From: Scybalocola_A sp900557175
GTDB taxonomy: Bacteria; Bacillota; Clostridia; Lachnospirales; Lachnospiraceae
Direction: 5' to 3'
Length of the DNA: 64,000 nucleotides
NCBI GenBank assembly: GCA_937890745.1
Contig: CALADH010000023.1
Span: forward strand, 14,181-78,180
Below the pieces are notes generated by a model that made no database searches, was not told the origin of the DNA, and worked only from the letters and a program-made list of their open reading frames with translations. The position numbers and the translations under genes were made by a program. Positions 16,071-24,658 of the stretch are shown here, one piece after another. Each line of letters starts with the position of its first letter. The first letter of the stretch is position 1.

Positions 16071-17084
16071 TTAATATTCCATCTGACGATAATATCTTCT
16101 CGTCGTCAGCGGGTGATTTCTTTCTTTTTCTAAATGACAGCTTAATCTTTCTGTAATGACATACATAATCATTGGTGAAACGATTGTTCTGTATTCCTGT
16201 TTGGAGAACGGAAGTTCAATTTCTTTTGTATCAAAAATATTAATAACATCCGTCACCTTCTTCGAGAAGTTTAATACTCTGTCCATCAAAGGTCTTGTCT
16301 CATCCTCACCATAGAAAAGAATTAAGCTTGTATCTTTTTCAACAAGTTCCAGTGTTCCATGAAAATATTCTGCTGCATGAATGGATTTCGTTTTAATCCA
16401 CTGCATCTCCTCAAGAATACACATCGCATAATCATAAGCTTCACCCCAAAGCATACCTGAACCGATCACCATATGGTACGGTGTATCTTTATGTTCTGCT
16501 GCCATCTTTGCGCATCTGTCCTCATATTGCTCTTTTGCTTTTAACAGATACGGCACAATTGCACTGTACTCTTTCATAAATACATCATAATCATCAAAAC
16601 AGCCTGCATTTTTTAAAAATCTTGAAAGCAATGTAATCATATATGTGTAAATCGCCTCACACAGGCAGTCATCTTCCGCAAAACTGAAAAACTTATAATC
16701 TGCATATTGGCAAACCGGTGTATTGTCATTGGACACATAAACTAACGTTCTTGCACCGGCTTCTTTACAGAATTTAGCTGCTGCCACAATTTCTTTTGTA
16801 TTTCCGCTTCGCGTTGAAAATACGCAGACGGAATCTTTTGTGAATTTCTTTGGCGGCGCCGCCATAAATTCTGCCGCAATCACACTATATGTCTCAATAT
16901 CCGACACCTTATCCAGCCAAAACTTCATCGGAAGCGAGTGCGCGTACGTTCCTCCGCAGCCGATAAAGAAAATATTAGTATAACCTTCCTCACAAATCTT
17001 GTCAACCGCCGCCTCAATCTGAGGTCTTAAGGCAATCGCGTCACTCACAACCTTTTCATACCGTGGTACATTAAAATTAAACAT
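16071..17084 (-). CDS. Second FrlB-like SIS-domain deglycase
   Basis: 337 residues with two SIS (sugar isomerase) domains, clearly a paralogue of the protein encoded at 21302-22306 and of FrlB fructoselysine 6-phosphate deglycase. Shared blocks are FIGCGGTYAHS, STRSGNTKE, HAAEYFHGTLELVEKD and the C-terminal TTRRYYRQMEY. It would cleave an Amadori-type sugar-amine 6-phosphate into glucose 6-phosphate and free amine. AAGGAGG precedes the ATG. It is separated from the frlD end by a hairpin and its own promoter region with a palindromic operator, so it can be expressed separately. A different amine or linkage specificity from the first copy is likely but unproven. Confidence 0.8.
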   Translation of the reverse strand: MFNFNVPRYEKVVSDAIALRPQIEAAVDKICEEGYTNIFFIGCGGTYAHSLPMKFWLDKVSDIETYSVIAAEFMAAPPKKFTKDSVCVFSTRSGNTKEIVAAAKFCKEAGARTLVYVSNDNTPVCQYADYKFFSFAEDDCLCEAIYTYMITLLSRFLKNAGCFDDYDVFMKEYSAIVPYLLKAKEQYEDRCAKMAAEHKDTPYHMVIGSGMLWGEAYDYAMCILEEMQWIKTKSIHAAEYFHGTLELVEKDTSLILFYGEDETRPLMDRVLNFSKKVTDVINIFDTKEIELPFSKQEYRTIVSPMIMYVITERLSCHLEKERNHPLTTRRYYRQMEY

Positions 17085-17114
17085 ATTTTTTCCTCCTTAA
17101 ATATTTATTTTTTG

Positions 17115-17147
17115 TTATAATACATTATAATACAAGTTGTATTATAA
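17115..17147 (-). promoter_or_regulatory. Palindromic operator before the second deglycase gene
   Basis: TTATAATACAA (17125-17135), one central base, then its exact complement TTGTATTATAA (17137-17147): a 23-bp near-perfect palindrome. A third half-site TTATAATACA directly abuts it (17115-17124). On the minus strand the palindrome includes TATAAT, a likely -10, so a bound protein would block transcription of the gene starting at 17084. The half-site TTGTATTAT recurs at 22341, upstream of the first frlB, which points to the GntR-type regulator at 22571 (inference). Confidence 0.65.
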
Positions 17148-17168
17148 ATTGACTATCACGTTTTACTC

Positions 17169-17188
17169 AGGGCGGCTTATGCCGCCCT
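17169..17188 (-). terminator. GC-rich hairpin after frlD
   Basis: AGGGCGGC, loop TTAT, GCCGCCCT: 8 bp. On the transcribed (minus) strand it is followed by GAGTAAAAC instead of a U-run, so termination of the frl transcript here would be partial. Confidence 0.45.
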
Positions 17189-17206
17189 ATAAAAAATGCA
17201 CAATAT

Positions 17207-18127
17207 TTATTTTACATATTCCGAAATTGGAATACCGCAGCCGTAAGCGCCTTTAATCTGACATGAATACCGTGCTCTTAAATTTCCCATACACATACTT
17301 ATTTCAATAATATGCTTCATGGCATTTTCCCTGTTTTTCTCCGTAATAAAATTTCCCACTGCCGAATCAACCATTTTATCTAACCGCATTTTTTCTTCAA
17401 TATACGTTGTGATAAATCCAGAAACCCATGAATCGCCGCAGCCTGTCGTATCAACAGCACCGCCCTCTACATTATAAGGTTCTTTTTGATAAATATTTTT
17501 TCCATCATAAACCCATGCACCATTGATGCCCATCGTCATAATCGCAAGCTTATATCCGCAGCAATCCACGGCATAACGCATCATTTTCAAATTCTCATTT
17601 TCGGTCAGACCGTCAATTCCTGAGAATAAAACGTAGTCTGCAGCTTTTCCAATCTTTTCGACACTTTCCTTTGTCCATACGGTAGAGAAATCATAGATTA
17701 CAGGAATCCCCGCCGTTTTCAGCTTAATAAGTTCATCATCAAAATAACTGTAGCAGCTTGTATGCACAATATCAAAATTTTTAAGATACTCAATCAACGC
17801 GTCCTCAAATACGAGCGGATCTGATTTTACAAGACCGCCGTCATTTTCATCCCCCAAAATTCTCTCGCCGTCCACAAGTCTGACAGTGCAGCGGCCGGTT
17901 TCCCCGTGCTTATAAACACATCTGCTCACATCCACGCGATTTTTCTTAAGCGAATCAATGACAATATCTGCATATCCGTCATCGCCCATCACACCGACAT
18001 AAGCCGCCTCATGTCCAAGCTGGGAACAATAGACCGCCACATTCACACAGTTTCCGCCGGGATTGATGATTCCGTCAATATAATTGATGTCAACAACATT
18101 ATCGCCGACACATGCGATTTTAGCCAT
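17207..18127 (-). CDS. frlD: Fructoselysine 6-kinase-like PfkB sugar kinase
   Basis: A ribokinase-family (PfkB) kinase of 306 residues. The N-terminal NPGGNCVNVAVYCSQLGHEAAYVG block and the C-terminal DTTGCGDSWVSGF (anion hole and catalytic Asp) are present. The pattern 'GGNxVNVAVY..' and the context between SIS deglycases and an ABC importer match FrlD, which phosphorylates the sugar C6 of fructoselysine before FrlB cleaves it. GGGGGAG precedes the ATG. About 15 bp separate it from the permease gene upstream. Confidence 0.85.
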   Translation of the reverse strand: MAKIACVGDNVVDINYIDGIINPGGNCVNVAVYCSQLGHEAAYVGVMGDDGYADIVIDSLKKNRVDVSRCVYKHGETGRCTVRLVDGERILGDENDGGLVKSDPLVFEDALIEYLKNFDIVHTSCYSYFDDELIKLKTAGIPVIYDFSTVWTKESVEKIGKAADYVLFSGIDGLTENENLKMMRYAVDCCGYKLAIMTMGINGAWVYDGKNIYQKEPYNVEGGAVDTTGCGDSWVSGFITTYIEEKMRLDKMVDSAVGNFITEKNRENAMKHIIEISMCMGNLRARYSCQIKGAYGCGIPISEYVK

Positions 18128-18142
18128 TATCTTCTCCCCCTT

Positions 18143-18970
18143 TTAACCTTTGACCGCACCTGAATTAATACCGTTTACAAAATATTTCTGCAGGCATATA
18201 TAAACAATAATCATCGGAAGTGCCGCCAGTGCAAGACCTGCAATCAGTATACTCCACTGGGTATTTGATGTGGAACGTATCGCAAAAATACCGAGCGGCA
18301 CAGTCTGCAAATCCCGCCCTTCTGTAAATACAAGGGCAAAAGCAAAATCATTCCATATGTAACGTGCGCTCATAACCGCCGTTGTCGCAATAACAGGCTT
18401 GCTCATTTTCATCACAATATTAAAAAATGTATTCAATATTGAGCTGCCGTCAATAAACGCCGCTTCCTCAACCTCTACCGGAAGATTAATCATAAATGAC
18501 CACATGAGGAAAAAAGAAAACGGTATTCTGTAGGCAATATACGGAATAAGCAGTCCGATCCACGTATTATAAAATCCGGTTATTGAAAGCATTTTGTAAA
18601 TAGGAATGAGTGAACACTGCGGCGCTAACATCATTCCTGAGAGAATCAGAATAAATACAAAATATTTATGCTTAAATTGAAAACGGATAATGGCATACGC
18701 TGCAAATCCTGAAATAAGGACAACAAAAAATGTGCCGACAACTGTAAAAAACAGTGAGTTTAAAACACTTTTTTGAATATAATTTGTCCATACATAAAAA
18801 TAGTTTGAAATCTGCCATTCTGACGGAATTGACCACGGACTTGAAAACAAATCACTATCTGTTTTAAAACCGCTGATGACCATCCACACTAAAGGAAATA
18901 ATGTAATGACAATATAAATCAGACAGAACAAATGCACTATCGTTCGTTTCACTTTCGACGCCCTGCTCAT
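18143..18970 (-). CDS. frlM: Sugar ABC transporter permease (MalG-like), Amadori-product importer
   Basis: 275 residues, six predicted membrane helices, and the inner-membrane-transport EAA motif near EEAAFIDGSSILNTFFNIV, where the shared ATPase docks. It is the MalG/carbohydrate-uptake-1 type. Its start overlaps the stop of the partner permease (ATGA). No ATPase gene lies in the operon, as in the Bacillus subtilis frl operon, where a shared MsmX-type ATPase energises the importer (established for that system, inferred here). Confidence 0.85.
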   Translation of the reverse strand: MSRASKVKRTIVHLFCLIYIVITLFPLVWMVISGFKTDSDLFSSPWSIPSEWQISNYFYVWTNYIQKSVLNSLFFTVVGTFFVVLISGFAAYAIIRFQFKHKYFVFILILSGMMLAPQCSLIPIYKMLSITGFYNTWIGLLIPYIAYRIPFSFFLMWSFMINLPVEVEEAAFIDGSSILNTFFNIVMKMSKPVIATTAVMSARYIWNDFAFALVFTEGRDLQTVPLGIFAIRSTSNTQWSILIAGLALAALPMIIVYICLQKYFVNGINSGAVKG

Positions 18971-19869
18971 GACACACCGCCTCCCTTCATTGTCTCCTTT
19001 ACATTATAAAGCTTAAGCTCTATGAAAGAGAAAACAAAGGTAATAGCAAAAAGAAGGACGCCGATGGCGCTTGCATAGCCCATATTATCCATTCTAAAGC
19101 CTGTTTCATACATTGTCGTTGCAAGCACCTCCGTCGATTTTCCCGGACCGCCGCTTGTCATCACATAAATTTCATCAAATACCATAAATGCACCGATAAT
19201 GGTAATTGTTGTATTCATAAGAATTGTCGATTTTATCATCGGCACTGTAATTTTAAAGAAAGTCTGTATGCCATTTGCACCGTCTATTTTTGCCGACTCG
19301 TAAACTTCCGTCGGAACACTTTGAAGCCCGACCGTATAAAGCATTACCATTTCACCGGTGTACTGCCACTGGGATACCATAATCACCGCCCACATTGCCG
19401 TCTTTGAATCGCCGAGCCAGTCATGGGCAAGTCCTCCGAGACCTATTTTTTCCAAAATCGGATTAATAAAACCGATGGACGGACTGTATGCAATAACCCA
19501 TAAAAGACCGATCGCCGTCAGTGAAATCACCGCCGGAATAAAAATAATAACTCTCGTCGCCGCCGCAAAACGTTTCTTAGCAACAACATTAAGTATATGT
19601 GCAATAACAAGTCCTAACCCAACCTGAAAGATAATTGATACAACCGCATATTTTACATTGTTTAAAAATGCATTCCATATATTTTCATCTGTAAATAGTT
19701 TTTCGTAATATTTAAGTCCGACAAACTCCATTGTTCTCGAATACGCCGTCCATTTAAACAGACTATAGTAAATATTTAATATGACCGGCAAAAAAATCAG
19801 CACAACAACAAGTGTCACTGCCGGAAGCAAAAATAAAAGAAGCATTTTCTTATTTTTATAAATTGCCAA
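18967..19869 (-). CDS. frlN: Sugar ABC transporter permease (MalF-like), Amadori-product importer
   Basis: 300 residues with six membrane helices and the EAA loop around YESAKIDGANGIQTFFKITVP. The start is a TTG eight bases after AAGGGGG. It forms the heterodimeric channel with the protein encoded next. The binding-protein gene lies 83 bp upstream across an intercistronic hairpin. Gene order (binding protein, permease, permease, kinase) equals Bacillus frlO-N-M-D. Confidence 0.85.
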   Translation of the reverse strand: MAIYKNKKMLLLFLLPAVTLVVVLIFLPVILNIYYSLFKWTAYSRTMEFVGLKYYEKLFTDENIWNAFLNNVKYAVVSIIFQVGLGLVIAHILNVVAKKRFAAATRVIIFIPAVISLTAIGLLWVIAYSPSIGFINPILEKIGLGGLAHDWLGDSKTAMWAVIMVSQWQYTGEMVMLYTVGLQSVPTEVYESAKIDGANGIQTFFKITVPMIKSTILMNTTITIIGAFMVFDEIYVMTSGGPGKSTEVLATTMYETGFRMDNMGYASAIGVLLFAITFVFSFIELKLYNVKETMKGGGVS

Positions 19870-19910
19870 GCTAAAAACCCCCTTTCACCGTAAGGGACAC
19901 CCTTTTAAAG

Positions 19911-19940
19911 AAGGGCACACGGCCGTTTCCGCGTGCCCTT
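19911..19940 (-). terminator. Intercistronic hairpin between binding-protein and permease genes
   Basis: Arms 19911-19922 and 19929-19940 pair over 12 bp with one mismatch (AAGGGCACACGG). A smaller AAGGG/CCCTT hairpin follows at 19892-19904. On the minus strand the stem is followed by CUUU-rich sequence. Such structures after binding-protein genes act as partial terminators or mRNA stabilisers, keeping the binding protein in excess (known for malE-type operons). Confidence 0.55.
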
Positions 19941-19952
19941 AAAATATTACGA

Positions 19953-21263
19953 TTATTCGCTCGCCGCCTCCGCTGCTGTTGCTGAAACCTCAGCCATGAT
20001 ATCGGCCCCCGTCTTATTATCAAAAATTGTCTGACAGCCGGACAGATATGTATCGGCAACAGTCTGATTAATCACACAATCAAGCCACTCTGAAATTCCC
20101 GGCGCATTAAGATTTTTTTCAATAACTTCCAGTGTTTCCGGCAGACACTTTGACTCATCGAGTGTCACATCGGTCGTTGTAAGGAAGCCTAAATCGTAGA
20201 CCATCTTTGACTGGACTTCATCGCTTGTCAAATATTTTAAGAATTTAATTGCCTCGTCCGGATGCTCGGAATCTGAATTGACCATAAAGACATCCGGTCC
20301 GCCTGTAATAAAGCCTTCTTGGCCCTTTGCGCCTTCAACCTCCGGAAAATCAAAATAACCCCAGTCTTCACCAAGTGCCTCCTCATAGCCTGTCATATTC
20401 TGAACTTCCTCATAAACCATTGCGGCTGTGCCTTCTTTAACCATCGCCTGTGACATTTCCCATGTACAGGAGTTGATATCCGAATTTGTATACCCCTTAT
20501 CATATAATTCACGCATCATATCAAGCGCTTTAGCATATCCTTCATCACTATAATTCGGATCCTCAAGACTGTAGTTTTTAGCAAGTACTTCCTGAGGTAC
20601 AAGCTTGCCGTTTAATGTTGTCAGGAAATGACATACAACCCATGAATACTGGTTTCCCACCGCCAAAGGCGTCACACCCGAATCCTTAATTTTCTGACAT
20701 ACATCTAAAAATTCCGTCCATGTTTCCGGCAGCTCTGTCACACCGGCTTTCTCAAAAACTTTTTTATTGTAAATAATTTCCTTTGAAGAATAATCCCACG
20801 GAACTGCATAATAAGCGCCATCCTTGTTGCAGCTTTCAAGCATGACCGGATTAAAACTGTCCTTCCACTCTGCATCCTCCTCAAGATACTTTGAAATATC
20901 CATCGCATTGCCTGAGCGGACATACTGCATGATACGTTCGCCGCTCCATGTAAAGAAAATATCCGGCGCATCATCACTGCCAAGAAGTACTCTTGTCTTA
21001 TCCTTGATTTCTTCATCGCCGTAAGCAGTCATTTCAATTTTAATATTAGGATTCTGCTTTTCAAACTCCGCAACAACTTCTTCAAAGAATTTCATTCTCT
21101 GTTCTTCAGGGAACTTATGAACAAATTTCACTATAACCTGTCCGTCGGAAGCTGAGCCGCTGCCGCCGTCTTTACCACCGCCGCCGCACGCTGTCAGCAT
21201 ACCTGCACATAAAACGCCGCCCAATGCCAAAGCTGCTGCCTTTTTAATCAAATGTTTTTTCAT
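19953..21263 (-). CDS. frlO: Extracellular sugar-binding lipoprotein of the Amadori-product importer
   Basis: A family 1 solute-binding lipoprotein of 436 residues. The signal peptide ends in the lipobox LTAC and is followed by a Gly-rich linker. The mature part shows VKFVHKFPEEQRMKFFEEVV and NPNIKIEMTAYGDEEI at the N-terminus and PDIFFTWSGERIMQYV. It should capture fructoselysine or related Amadori compounds at the cell surface (inference from operon). GAGGAGG precedes the ATG. It lies 38 bp after the first deglycase gene. Confidence 0.85.
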   Translation of the reverse strand: MKKHLIKKAAALALGGVLCAGMLTACGGGGKDGGSGSASDGQVIVKFVHKFPEEQRMKFFEEVVAEFEKQNPNIKIEMTAYGDEEIKDKTRVLLGSDDAPDIFFTWSGERIMQYVRSGNAMDISKYLEEDAEWKDSFNPVMLESCNKDGAYYAVPWDYSSKEIIYNKKVFEKAGVTELPETWTEFLDVCQKIKDSGVTPLAVGNQYSWVVCHFLTTLNGKLVPQEVLAKNYSLEDPNYSDEGYAKALDMMRELYDKGYTNSDINSCTWEMSQAMVKEGTAAMVYEEVQNMTGYEEALGEDWGYFDFPEVEGAKGQEGFITGGPDVFMVNSDSEHPDEAIKFLKYLTSDEVQSKMVYDLGFLTTTDVTLDESKCLPETLEVIEKNLNAPGISEWLDCVINQTVADTYLSGCQTIFDNKTGADIMAEVSATAAEAASE

Positions 21264-21301
21264 TATAAAATCCTCCTCACTTTTTTGCCCCCGATGACTT
21301 T

Positions 21302-22306
21302 TTAATATTCAAGACGTCTGTAGTAACGTCTGATATCCAGTGTATGTTTTCTCACTTCTGCAAGATTATTGTATGCTCTTGTATAAATGTGCCATAACAT
21401 CACCGGTGATAACATCCAACGGAATTCATCACTAATCCCCGGATACTCATAATTCTTTGTATCAAATACAAACAGCTGATTTGTATGCTTCTTTGCAAAA
21501 TTAATGACACGCTCATCCAAAGGACGTGTCGGTCCCTCGCCCATACCGACAGCCACAAGTACATTTTTCTCAACAAGCTCAATTGTTCCGTGGAAAAACT
21601 CTGCCGAGTTAATTGATTTTGTGCGGAGCCACTGACATTCCTCAAGAATGCACATTGCCATTGAATAAGTCGGTCCCCATGTCATACCCGAACCTGCCCA
21701 AATCTGATACTCCTTGTCTTTTTCCTCGAACATTGCCGCGTACTGTTTTCCATAATCATCAGCTGCTTTTCCGACAGCAACTAAAACATTGCCTAAATTT
21801 TTAAGCTCATCTGCAAATTTCGGATAGCCGTCAAACTCGCCTCTGTTATACATAATCTTTCCGACAATAAACATTGAGCATAGGTCATTCGGCTGTGCCT
21901 CCCCGTAAGTCACCGAATAATCAGCCACTGCTGCAAGCGGTGAATTTGCCGCACCGCAAATGGCAATTGTTGTCACATTTCTTTCGGCAAGCCATTTAGC
22001 CACGGCAACAGTTTCTTTCGTATCTCCGGATTTTGATGTGAGAATCGCAAGCGTCCTCTCTGTCACCATCGGATTGCCTGTACACATAAGCTCTGCCGGA
22101 ATTTCTGTAAACACCGGAAGCTTTGACATTGTTTTCATCATATAACAGTACGGTTCAAGACCTGCCAGTGAACCGCCTGCCGATGTAAACAACAGATTAT
22201 CAAAGCCTTTTTCGCAAACCTGATCTGCAATTGCTTCAAATTCCGGACGTAATGCATAGAGTGCGTCTGCGTTTTTAATAATTTCCTGCTCGTTAAATGC
22301 AACCAT
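21302..22306 (-). CDS. frlB: Fructoselysine 6-phosphate deglycase-like SIS protein
   Basis: 334 residues, two SIS domains. Key blocks are FTSAGGSLAG, LTSKSGDTKET, SAEFFHGTIELVEKN and the C-terminal signature DIRRYYRRLEY, which resembles the DERRYYGGLVEY end of E. coli FrlB. It splits fructoselysine 6-phosphate into lysine and glucose 6-phosphate. It is the first gene of the leftward operon frlB-O-N-M-D, divergent from the regulator. GAGGAGG precedes the ATG. Fructose-asparagine deglycase FraB is an alternative specificity. Confidence 0.85.
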   Translation of the reverse strand: MVAFNEQEIIKNADALYALRPEFEAIADQVCEKGFDNLLFTSAGGSLAGLEPYCYMMKTMSKLPVFTEIPAELMCTGNPMVTERTLAILTSKSGDTKETVAVAKWLAERNVTTIAICGAANSPLAAVADYSVTYGEAQPNDLCSMFIVGKIMYNRGEFDGYPKFADELKNLGNVLVAVGKAADDYGKQYAAMFEEKDKEYQIWAGSGMTWGPTYSMAMCILEECQWLRTKSINSAEFFHGTIELVEKNVLVAVGMGEGPTRPLDERVINFAKKHTNQLFVFDTKNYEYPGISDEFRWMLSPVMLWHIYTRAYNNLAEVRKHTLDIRRYYRRLEY

Positions 22307-22340
22307 AATTTTACCTCCTCTTTTGCGGCATATTCCGCAC

Positions 22341-22370
22341 TTGTATTATGTTGTCTTATGTTGTTATTAT
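22341..22370. repeat. Three 10-bp direct repeats before frlB
   Basis: TTGTATTATG, TTGTCTTATG and TTGTTATTAT run head to tail with a 10-bp period, so they face the same side of the helix. They lie between the predicted minus-strand promoter and the frlB ribosome site. The first unit contains TTGTATTAT, the same half-site as the palindrome at 17125-17147. Confidence 0.55.
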
Positions 22371-22372
22371 AT

Positions 22373-22401
22373 TTCATATTTCCTCTATAGTAAATTGACA
22401 A
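22373..22401 (-). promoter_or_regulatory. Candidate promoter of the frlBONMD operon
   Basis: On the minus strand TTGTCA (22396-22401), 17 bp, TATGAA (22373-22378). It lies 67 bp before the frlB start, with the direct repeats just downstream, where a repressor could block elongation or initiation. Confidence 0.4.
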
Positions 22402-22477
22402 TTCCTACAAATTTTACATTCTATTTTTAGCTATATTTAACAATCAATATCTATTTTTCTTTTTATACTTTTATTCA

Positions 22478-22506
22478 TAGACAAATTTTATCAGACATTA
22501 TATAAT
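22478..22506 (+). promoter_or_regulatory. Promoter of the GntR-type regulator
   Basis: TAGACA (22478-22483), 17 bp, TATAAT (22501-22506), 64 bp before the frlR ATG. Confidence 0.65.
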
Positions 22507-22570
22507 GATATATATGTATTTATGTTAAATTATCGGCTGTTTTCAAATCATATATGAAGGAGGGAGATTT

Positions 22571-23284
22571 ATGGCATCTGTAATTAATCCGAACAGCGCT
22601 GTGCCGCTTTATAAACAGATTGCAAATATTATTGCACAAGATATCAAAAATGGAAAATACAGCTACGGCGACCGTCTGCCTTCTGAGCTGACGCTTAAAG
22701 ACGTGTTCGGCGTCAGCCGCATTACTGTACGTGCAGCCATTGCCGAACTTATTGACGAAGGGCTTTTAGTCCGCTCTCAAGGTAAGGGTACTTTTATTGC
22801 ACAGCCTAAAGCTGTCATGCCTGCCACTGATCATCCCGGCTTTACTCAGTCGTGCCTTCTTGCCGGACGTACGCCGTCAACAAAGCTTTTAACCATTGAT
22901 TATACTTATCCGTCCCCGACAGAATGTCAATTTCTCAATCTTTCCGAGAACGATAAGATTATTGTCTCCAAGCGGCTGCGCTTTATTGAAAGTTATCCGA
23001 CTGTAATTGAGACGAATCATTATATTACAGACTTGAATTTTTTATTTAACGAGGATTTAAACGGCTCACTCTTTAAAATACTTGCAAAGCACAATATTTA
23101 CGTTACCCAAAGCCATAGAACATTAGAAATATGTACAGCCACAAGAGCTGAGGCTGATATGCTTGAAATTAAGACAAATACACCGCTGCTGCTATTTAAG
23201 GATAAACAACTTGATCAAAACGGACGTCCAATTTTTATATCAAAGCAGCTCTATACAACAGAACGCATGGCATTTTATCTTTAA
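22571..23284 (+). CDS. frlR: GntR/UTRA transcriptional regulator of the frl operon
   Basis: 237 residues. Residues 1-75 are a GntR winged helix (VPLYKQIANIIAQDIKNGKY, SRITVRAAIAEL, SQGKGTFIA); residues about 90-235 are a UTRA ligand-binding domain of the HutC type. These regulators typically repress a sugar operon until a phosphorylated sugar or amine conjugate binds. GGAGGGAG precedes the ATG. It is divergent from frlB and a clear terminator follows, so its targets are probably frlB and the separate deglycase gene at 16071-17084. Confidence 0.85.
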   Translation: MASVINPNSAVPLYKQIANIIAQDIKNGKYSYGDRLPSELTLKDVFGVSRITVRAAIAELIDEGLLVRSQGKGTFIAQPKAVMPATDHPGFTQSCLLAGRTPSTKLLTIDYTYPSPTECQFLNLSENDKIIVSKRLRFIESYPTVIETNHYITDLNFLFNEDLNGSLFKILAKHNIYVTQSHRTLEICTATRAEADMLEIKTNTPLLLFKDKQLDQNGRPIFISKQLYTTERMAFYL

Positions 23285-23291
23285 AATGCAG

Positions 23292-23329
23292 CAGCGGCAG
23301 ACATTCCGCTATATGTCTGCCGCTGTTTT
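23292..23329. terminator. Terminator between frlR and spmB
   Basis: CAGCGGCAGACAT (23292-23304) pairs exactly with 23313-23325, followed by TTTTA. It ends frlR and can act on the convergent spmB side. Confidence 0.8.
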
Positions 23330-23351
23330 ATATCCCGCTCATTTTCATTCC

Positions 23352-23873
23352 TCACACAATCCACCCCGTAAGCACGAAGCTTGCCGCGATGCCTGCCGCT
23401 GTGGCGACGAGCGCGCCTGCAAGTGTCCATCTTGTTTTTGTCACCTTTGCCGTGAGAAAATAGACGGACATTGTATAGAAAATTGTCTCGGTACTTGAAA
23501 GCATCAGGGACGAAAAAGTACCTGAAAAAGAATCCGGCCCATAATTTTTAAATATGTCAACTAAAAGCCCTGTAGACGCTGATGAGGAAAACATTTTTAT
23601 TATAGAAAGTGTAAAAACTTCCACCGCGATATTTAACTTGTCTAAAAGCGGCTTAAACAGCCGCCCAAGTAATTCAAAAAATGAGGATGCCCTCAAAACA
23701 CCTACGGCGACAACAAGTCCAATAAGCGTCGGCATAATGTCAACAACTATTTTAAGCCCATCCTTTGCCCCTTCAATAAAAGTGTCATAGACATGTATCT
23801 TTTTAATGACGCCATACAAAATCATTACTAAAATCATTGCCGGCAATATTGCCGCCGAAATAAAAGACAGCAT
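23352..23873 (-). CDS. spmB: Spore maturation protein B
   Basis: 173-residue membrane protein of the nucleoside-recognition (Gate) family. Helices carry IMPTLIGLVVAVGVLRASSF and the conserved SSASTGLLVDI and SSTETIFYTMSVYF segments. With SpmA it promotes spore core dehydration (established in Bacillus). AAAGGAG lies ten bases before the ATG. It follows spmA in one leftward unit. Confidence 0.92.
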   Translation of the reverse strand: MLSFISAAILPAMILVMILYGVIKKIHVYDTFIEGAKDGLKIVVDIMPTLIGLVVAVGVLRASSFFELLGRLFKPLLDKLNIAVEVFTLSIIKMFSSSASTGLLVDIFKNYGPDSFSGTFSSLMLSSTETIFYTMSVYFLTAKVTKTRWTLAGALVATAAGIAASFVLTGWIV

Positions 23874-23918
23874 CTGACTTTCGCTCCTTTCTTTTACGCC
23901 CTGTTTTTCCCGGACAAA

Positions 23919-24563
23919 TTACTTTGCAGGAAAATCCCGGCATGATACTTTTTTCCGGTCGCGCCGCGAAGCAAGCAGACAGAAAATAAGACCGGCCAGC
24001 GTTGAAATCATTGTCGCTATGATGGCAGGTCCGGCAACAGCCGTCGGCGAAGCACTGCCGTAACGGCTTCTGTAGGCAATGATTGTGACTGGAATTAGCT
24101 GGAGTGAAGAAATATTCATGACAAGAAAGGTACACATTTCACTGTTTGCAATGCCTTTTTTTAAAGCGGACTCAGGGTTTTTAAGCCGCCGCTCATCCTC
24201 AAGCTTTGAGAGCGCTGACATGGCATTAAGACCTGCCGGTGTTGCCGCCCATCCGAGTCCTAAAATATTTGCCGTAAAATTGACGGATATGTAGGAGGCT
24301 GCCGGATGATTTTTGGGTATTGCCGGAAAAAGGCAGTGAATCACCGGCGCTAAAATCCGGTTCATTGTGTCCAAAAGTCCTGCTTTTTCTGCAATCTTAA
24401 GCACTCCTGTCCATAACGCAACAATGCCTGCCGAAGCAATGCAAAGCTCCACCGCCTCCGCGGACGCATCCACAAATCCCGATGAAACTTCCTGCATATG
24501 CCCCGTGCAGGCACCTGTAATAACGCCTATAAAAATCATTGCCGCCCAAAGATAATTTAACAT
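23919..24563 (-). CDS. spmA: Spore maturation protein A
   Basis: 214 residues, several membrane helices, same fold as SpmB. Recognisable blocks are GIVALWTGVLKIAEKAGLL, NFTANILGLGWAATPAGLNAM and SEMCTFLVMNISSLQLIPVT, typical of SpmA. It precedes spmB by 45 bp. The pair shows that the host, or its ancestor, forms spores. Confidence 0.92.
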   Translation of the reverse strand: MLNYLWAAMIFIGVITGACTGHMQEVSSGFVDASAEAVELCIASAGIVALWTGVLKIAEKAGLLDTMNRILAPVIHCLFPAIPKNHPAASYISVNFTANILGLGWAATPAGLNAMSALSKLEDERRLKNPESALKKGIANSEMCTFLVMNISSLQLIPVTIIAYRSRYGSASPTAVAGPAIIATMISTLAGLIFCLLASRRDRKKVSCRDFPAK

Positions 24564-24658
24564 AAACTGCCGCCTGTCTTTTTTTACAGATATATGCCCT
24601 CTGTATGTGCCTTATACATGAATCTCATGTATTTTGACATCCATACGGCACAGGCTGA

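Noticed and set aside
23163..23498. Cys-rich plus-strand frame running out of the frlR region as a metal-binding protein.
   Set aside because: It is a shadow frame across the frlR end, its terminator and the spmB antisense strand, with no ribosome site.
24613..24632. ATACATGA / TCATGTAT small palindrome downstream of rsmI as a terminator or operator.
   Set aside because: No U-run on the transcribed strand and the loop is only three bases; likely chance or a weak structure.
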